Assembly: GCF_000227135.1 (NCBI RefSeq)
Contig: NC_018263.1
Coordinates: 2,467,726-2,531,725, forward strand
Origin: Leishmania donovani
Taxonomy: Eukaryota; Euglenozoa; Kinetoplastea; Trypanosomatida; Trypanosomatidae
Direction of reading: 5' to 3'
Length of the DNA: 64,000 nucleotides
Position numbers and translations under genes: made by a program. This document shows, one piece after another, positions 59,614 through 64,000 of the stretch. The notes below the pieces were generated by a model, which saw only the letters and a list, made by a program, of their open reading frames with translations, searched no databases and had not been told where the DNA came from. Within the stretch, counting starts at the first letter, position 1. Every line of letters starts with the position of its first letter.

Positions 59614-60434
59614 TTCTCCCGTTTCGTTCCTTTACGTGAGGGGCGGTAGTGACGACCAATCTTGAGTGACGGCAAAGGGATGGAGGTGTGGTGCGTGTGT
59701 GCTCTTACGGCGCTTATCGACGCGTGGGAGTAGACGGTAGGAGAGGGTGAGGTAGAAACGTGGGGGAAAAAGGGCAAAGAACCATCGACGTAGTGGCGCC
59801 CCGATGCACAGAGTGATGACTCTGAACGTACCTAAAGTGCGAGGGATTTGTATTCGCCAGTGTGCCGAACAGCATCGACGGTTGAGAGGACGGCGGGAAC
59901 GCAATCCGGAAGGTGTGAAGAGGCGATGAAAAAAAATGAAAGACAACTCTTACTTTTGTGNNNNNNNNNNNNNNNNNNNNNNNNNNNNNNNNNNNNNNNN
60001 NNNNNNNNNNNNNNNNNNNNNNNNNNNNNNNNNNNNNNNNNNNNNNNNNNNNNNNNNNNNNNNNNNNNNNNNNNNNNNNNNNNNNNNTTCTCCCGTTTCG
60101 TTCCTTTACGTGAGGGGCGGTAGTGACGACCAATCTTGAGTGACGGCAAAGGGATGGAGGTGTGGTGCGTGTGTGCTCTTACGGCGCTTATCGACGCGTG
60201 GGAGTAGACGGTAGGAGAGGGTGAGGTAGAAACGTGGGGGAAAAAGGGCAAAGAACCATCGACGTAGTGGCGCCCCGATGCACAGAGTGATGACTCTGAA
60301 CGTACCTAAAGTGCGAGGGATTTGTATTCGCCAGTGTGCCGAACAGCATCGACGGTTGAGAGGACGGCGGGAACGCAATCCGGAAGGTGTGAAGAGGCGA
60401 TGAAAAAAAATGAAAGACAACTCTTACTTTTGTG
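59614..60434. repeat. Direct duplication of 347 bp across an N gap
   Basis: 59614-59960 recurs exactly at 60088-60434 on either side of 127 N (59961-60087). Both contigs continue in the same direction, so this is best read as unmerged overlapping contig ends upstream of the acid-phosphatase gene. Confidence 0.85.
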
Positions 60435-60926
60435 TCGTTTTTTTTTTTTGCAGGGGTGGCGCAGTGGTGCGTTGGGCTGCTGATGCCGTGCCAAGAGGGG
60501 GAGAGGGACCGCCGTGAGGACAGAGGAGGAGCGCCGGCGTGTGCGCCAAGGTCAAGCCGCGGGATGAAGGAGGCGGTGACAGGTGCAAACAGCGAGTCGG
60601 GTGCGTGCTAGGCAGCGAAAGAAGCAGCTGCGAAAGGGCGTCGCGACGCAGAGTCCACGCTGGTCGTGCTGCTGGTGACGACGGTGGCGCATCGGCAGCA
60701 CCGTCCATTAGGGAACAGATTTCGACACCGTGTACAGGGTGCAGACGCACTTATTTCCGGCGCTTCCGCCAAAGTCTGTCTCTTACTTTCGTTATACACT
60801 TCAGCAGATCATCGAAGCACAGCTGCGGCACCCCTCAAAACATGCCATCAATGGAACAAGGAGGACTGGGTGGAGTCGTGAGGGAGACGATAAACACCGA
60901 TGAAGGAAACGAAGGCGGTTCGCAAC
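60435..60926. other. Intergenic region left of the hypothetical gene
   Basis: No gene seen. A ten-T run sits at 60441-60450 on the plus strand. Probably 3' UTR of the gene to the right. Confidence 0.55.
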
Positions 60927-62336
60927 TCACTCCTCTTCGAGAACACCTCGATTCAGGTACGAAGCTGCCGAGGAGACGGAAGAAAGATCATCTGCGTGTG
61001 AATCTTTTTTGATGGGGGAGACGGTCTGCGACGGAGCGTTTGAGGCGCTTTCCTGCGCTTCCGCATCTGGTTCACCGCGAGGTTGCTCCGTGTGCGCGGA
61101 GTTGTCGAGGCGTCGCTCTTGAGTGCTGCGTCGTCGGCGCGGCCCCGACGTCTTTTCACGCGAGCGCGAGCTGTAGGTAAAGATGGCCGTCACCGTGCGT
61201 GAGTGAAACGGCAGCGACGGGTCGACCGTAGAAACAGATGACGGCGCGTTCACCTTGCCATCGGCACGGTCCTCTTGCGTCGCGTCGGAGGTAGTCGAAG
61301 AACTGCGCTGACAAGTTTGGTGAGCCGGCTGCGGCGGAGGTGGAGCGACTGACCGTGGGCTGCTTGTCATTGAATGACTTCGTTGAACTGTGTGTTGGAA
61401 CGCGACTGTGGAAGAGGAGGAGGGTTGGCCGTGCACACTCAGCCGCCGTCGCACAATGAAGGTGCCGGAGAAAGAGCTGCTGGGCTGCGACGTTGCCGCG
61501 GTGGGAGTTGACGCTACCGCACTGACTTGCTCTTCGTCTGTTGTCGAGAGGATCAGACTGCTGCTGCCGTCACTGCCCTCGCTGCCGGCACCGGAGAGAG
61601 TGAAGTCGCGACGCTCATTCAGAGGGGCAGTGAGCTCCTTGTGCTTATGGATGTCTTCGCTGTTCCTTGCCTTTTGCTTCACCTTGCGCACGCTTGGCGC
61701 CCCACGCTGCGCGACGCCGCCTCCGCTGGCGCGTCTGGAGCTGCAAGGAGGACTGGTGGGAGGTGCTGGTGTGAGAGGCACGTACTGGCCCCGCGCAGCC
61801 GTTAGCCGCGGCGAAACGGAGGTCGACGCGGCTCTCAAGGTATGCACTTGCCCAGAGAACACCGGTGGCGTGCGCTGAGACACAGAGGAGAGGCTGACAG
61901 GTGCCTGCCCGTTTGCTTGCAGCCGCTGCTGGCGGCGAAGCTGCCGGCCACGCTGCTGTTGAGCGGCATTCAGCTTTGCCTGCGTACGAGCCCAGTATTC
62001 AGCGGCAAGGCGATCGCGATGGCTCTGATGGCCATCTGTCTTCGAATCATCGCGCGCCTGCAGCGCCGACGTGTCGCGCCGCTTCTCCTTTTTGTTCGTC
62101 TCGCTCAAAGTTGTTCGCGCCTTGCGTAGCTGCGACTGATACTCAGATGAGCACATGCCACCCAATCGGCCCCACACCATGATGACTTCGGCGGCCTCTT
62201 TATCCCAGTTCTCGAGCCGCTCGCGCAGAAACGTCTCCAGCTGACCGTTGTGGGTACTATCGTCGGATGTTGTGCCGCTCACGCCGAGTTTCGACCGCTG
62301 TAGCGCAGGCGGCGAGGGTTGCAGCGCAGAACTCAT
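60927..62336 (-). CDS. Hypothetical protein, serine-rich and largely disordered
   Basis: A 469-residue protein from MSSALQPSPPALQRS; the frame opens 12 codons earlier, but this ATG is the more likely start. Residues about 35-75 form the only clearly folded part (NGQLETFLRERLENWDKEAA, VIMVWGRLGGMC). A basic helix follows (QSHRDRLAAEYWARTQAKLN, AAQQQRGRQLRRQQRLQANG near 115-155). The remainder is rich in serine, threonine, proline, alanine and arginine with repeated SSS and TTS stretches, typical of phosphorylated disordered proteins. No family is recognised. It is the last gene in the window, and the upstream (right) flank holds a nested inverted repeat. Confidence 0.6.
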   Translation of the reverse strand: MSSALQPSPPALQRSKLGVSGTTSDDSTHNGQLETFLRERLENWDKEAAEVIMVWGRLGGMCSSEYQSQLRKARTTLSETNKKEKRRDTSALQARDDSKTDGHQSHRDRLAAEYWARTQAKLNAAQQQRGRQLRRQQRLQANGQAPVSLSSVSQRTPPVFSGQVHTLRAASTSVSPRLTAARGQYVPLTPAPPTSPPCSSRRASGGGVAQRGAPSVRKVKQKARNSEDIHKHKELTAPLNERRDFTLSGAGSEGSDGSSSLILSTTDEEQVSAVASTPTAATSQPSSSFSGTFIVRRRLSVHGQPSSSSTVAFQHTVQRSHSMTSSPRSVAPPPPQPAHQTCQRSSSTTSDATQEDRADGKVNAPSSVSTVDPSLPFHSRTVTAIFTYSSRSREKTSGPRRRRSTQERRLDNSAHTEQPRGEPDAEAQESASNAPSQTVSPIKKDSHADDLSSVSSAASYLNRGVLEEE

Positions 62337-64000
62337 CGTCTCTGCCAAACAAAAGGTACCTGATAAGCACAAGGCCTCAGCCCGCTTCGTGCCCTGTGAA
62401 TGCTGAATTGATCTATGAGTGCCCCTTCACGGAGGCGCGTGGATGTGTATGCGTCCGTGTAAGGGCGGGGCGCGGGTGCTATTGGACCTTTCCCCGCTAC
62501 TGATGCAGATATCAGTAGCTGGCTGCACAGTCAAAAGGTCCAGCACCCCCCCCCGGGAAAGGCACATGCACACTAATAAGAGCTCACGTGGAGACTACAA
62601 GACAACGCGATAAGCACCATTCAGCGCCGTTTTCAATGAAGTCTACGCTGTGTGCGGAAGCGGGTGCGGCTTGTACGTGTAAGGGGGGGGATCAGTGAGC
62701 ATGAGTCACTGTCTGAAGGAAGCGGAGGGGTGCGCAAGAGTGCGGGGACGCAATCGCGGACAAGCGTCACTTAGAGCACCTGACCACTTCAGGAGCAACG
62801 TGTACTACTCGTGGCATCAAAGCAGCACAACCCATAGCCTCAAAAACACAGTGGCCAGAAGTACGGGACAGCCGGCCAAGCTACGACAGGTGCGCTTGCA
62901 TCGAGGCACACTCCAGATAATGTTTTCTCTTGCTGTTCTGTTTTGAGAGAAAAAAGTTAGGCGCACTTCGGACGGCATCCCCACGCCAGCATCGATACAC
63001 ATGCACACATGCACATGCACACCCTAACCCTGTGCTTGCGTGCAGAAAAGGGGGGGGGGCGTAGGCTTAAGAGTACTAGCGTGTGCCGCCGCACAGCAGA
63101 CGTCAGTTTCAAACACGGAAAAATAAATACATGAACAGAGGAGAAGCATTTGAGGAGCAAAGACGTCCAAACAGAAGGACAGGCGCACACACGCACACGC
63201 ATACGCATACGCACATAGCTGAGAGAAGAGAACGTGGTCTTTGATCCCTAATTCCACCAATGAGCCCGTTTCCGCCTCGCGCGCCTACACACGCACACAA
63301 AATCGTACCGACATCGATCTCCTCCCTCGAAAAAAAAAGCGGAGCATTGTGTCAATTAGCGAGGCACAGGAACGTGTGCAGATGTGCTCGTACGTTACTA
63401 TGCTGGGGCTGCATCTGCAGCACGACAACGGCACAGGCACGCACAAAGTACACGTACCCGCGCACAAACAGACACAATCTCCGTATTCCTTTCGGCTCTC
63501 CTTCCCTTGCCAAGACGATGAGGTGCAGAGGGAGGTGGAGCAGGGGCATCTTCAATTACGACCGCACGCACGGGTGCAACGCGACGCGACGAGGATAGAG
63601 AGAGACCGGAGAACGGGCGAAGGCAAAGGACGGCTCATACGGATTAGACACACACACACAAAAGCTCACTAGAAACAAAGAGGAACTCGACTGGGCAAAA
63701 CAAGAAAACGGTAACGGCAACTCGACAACGGCCGCAGCGTGTGGATGCTGTGACAGTGTTGCGAAAAGCAGCCCCTCTCTTCACATGTGCACGCAGGGAG
63801 AACGAGAGGGATGCATGATGGGTGGTGGTGGCTGGGAGGAAGAGGGACAACAAGCGCGTGTCCTTTCTTTTTTTTTTTCGTAGTGGAAACGGTGCGTCGC
63901 GTCGGGGCTGCTCCCTGCAGGGCGGCTGGAGCATCTTCGACATGGTTCGCTGTGCACCTCGCCGACAACTTCAGTCTGTCGCTAATACACGTCTGTTATG
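62337..64000. other. Non-coding flank, right end
   Basis: No supportable gene. It holds the nested inverted repeat at 62474-62548, a G run at 63050-63059, and a T run at 63867-63880. It probably contains the 5' leader of the hypothetical gene and the 3' UTR of a gene beyond the window. Confidence 0.55.
62474..62548. repeat. Nested inverted repeat, potential structured RNA
   Basis: Outer arms: gggtgct (62474-62480) and ggacctttt-proximal ggaccttt (62484-62491) pair with agcaccc (62542-62548) and aaaggtcc (62534-62541), giving 15 base pairs with a 3-base bulge. Inside, gctactgat (62496-62504) pairs perfectly with atcagtagc (62511-62519) around a 6-base loop. No known RNA family is recognised. 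Confidence 0.8.

Noticed and set aside
62474..62548. Hammerhead ribozyme in the nested inverted repeat
   Set aside because: CTGATG occurs, but the required CUGAUGA core and matching GAAAC are not in the proper positions on either strand.
1..64000. CRISPR array, bacterial IS element, TATE/SLACS retroposon, or telomeric repeats
   Set aside because: No regularly spaced direct repeats, no transposase or reverse-transcriptase-like frame, and no hexamer array seen. A single ccctaaccc-like match near 63021 is too short to be telomeric.

Overview
This window is nuclear DNA of a Leishmania-type trypanosomatid. The support is: long intronless genes packed on one strand, pyrimidine tracts with AG acceptors just upstream of start codons (spliced-leader trans-splicing), GC-rich third codon positions, tRNA and snRNA genes in one cluster, and copies of a SIDER2-like degenerate retroposon. 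The MTHFR, SEC24 and acid-phosphatase neighbourhood recalls the right part of L. major chromosome 36 (35 in Viannia species), but that placement is from memory and was not searched.

Every protein gene I can support is on the minus strand, so genes are transcribed from right to left. From the left end: about 5.5 kb of non-coding DNA with one SIDER copy; a PEX11-family glycosomal membrane protein; a single 12.5 kb gene for a giant HECT ubiquitin ligase carrying LamG and SPRY domains; an AT-richer stretch (about 21-28.5 kb) with small hypothetical proteins, a decayed coiled-coil pseudogene and a PARN-type deadenylase; and a Pol III cluster at 28.69-30.08 kb (U5 snRNA, tRNA-Cys, tRNA-Leu, initiator tRNA-Met, tRNA-Pro). 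Next come a TMA16 homologue; a second SIDER region broken by two artefactual gaps; a UBA-like/FG-repeat/TBC/zinc-finger protein; a three-DM10 EF-hand axonemal protein (RIB72/EFHC type); MTHFR; ribosome-assembly factor NSA2; a small hypothetical; a CCDC81-type HU-domain protein; a TB2/DP1/HVA22 (REEP) membrane protein; SEC24; a CID-like protein; a putative myristoylated protein; a membrane acid phosphatase broken by assembly problems; and a serine-rich hypothetical protein.

The genes are not functionally clustered, as usual for kinetoplastid polycistrons, where expression is controlled after transcription. Themes are organelle membranes and trafficking (PEX11, REEP-like, SEC24, TBC), flagellar or basal-body structure (RIB72-like, CCDC81-like), RNA handling (U5, PARN, CID-like), and ribosome biogenesis (NSA2, TMA16).

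The most notable non-coding observations are the U5 snRNA gene divergent from tRNA-Cys, a nested inverted repeat near 62.5 kb, a hairpin in SIDER copies whose stem changes in a compensatory way, and strong evidence that four of the six N-gaps are false gaps flanked by duplicated contig ends, with one contig chimeric between two SIDER loci. I found no CRISPR array, bacterial insertion sequence, or convincing novel multi-gene defence or biosynthetic system.
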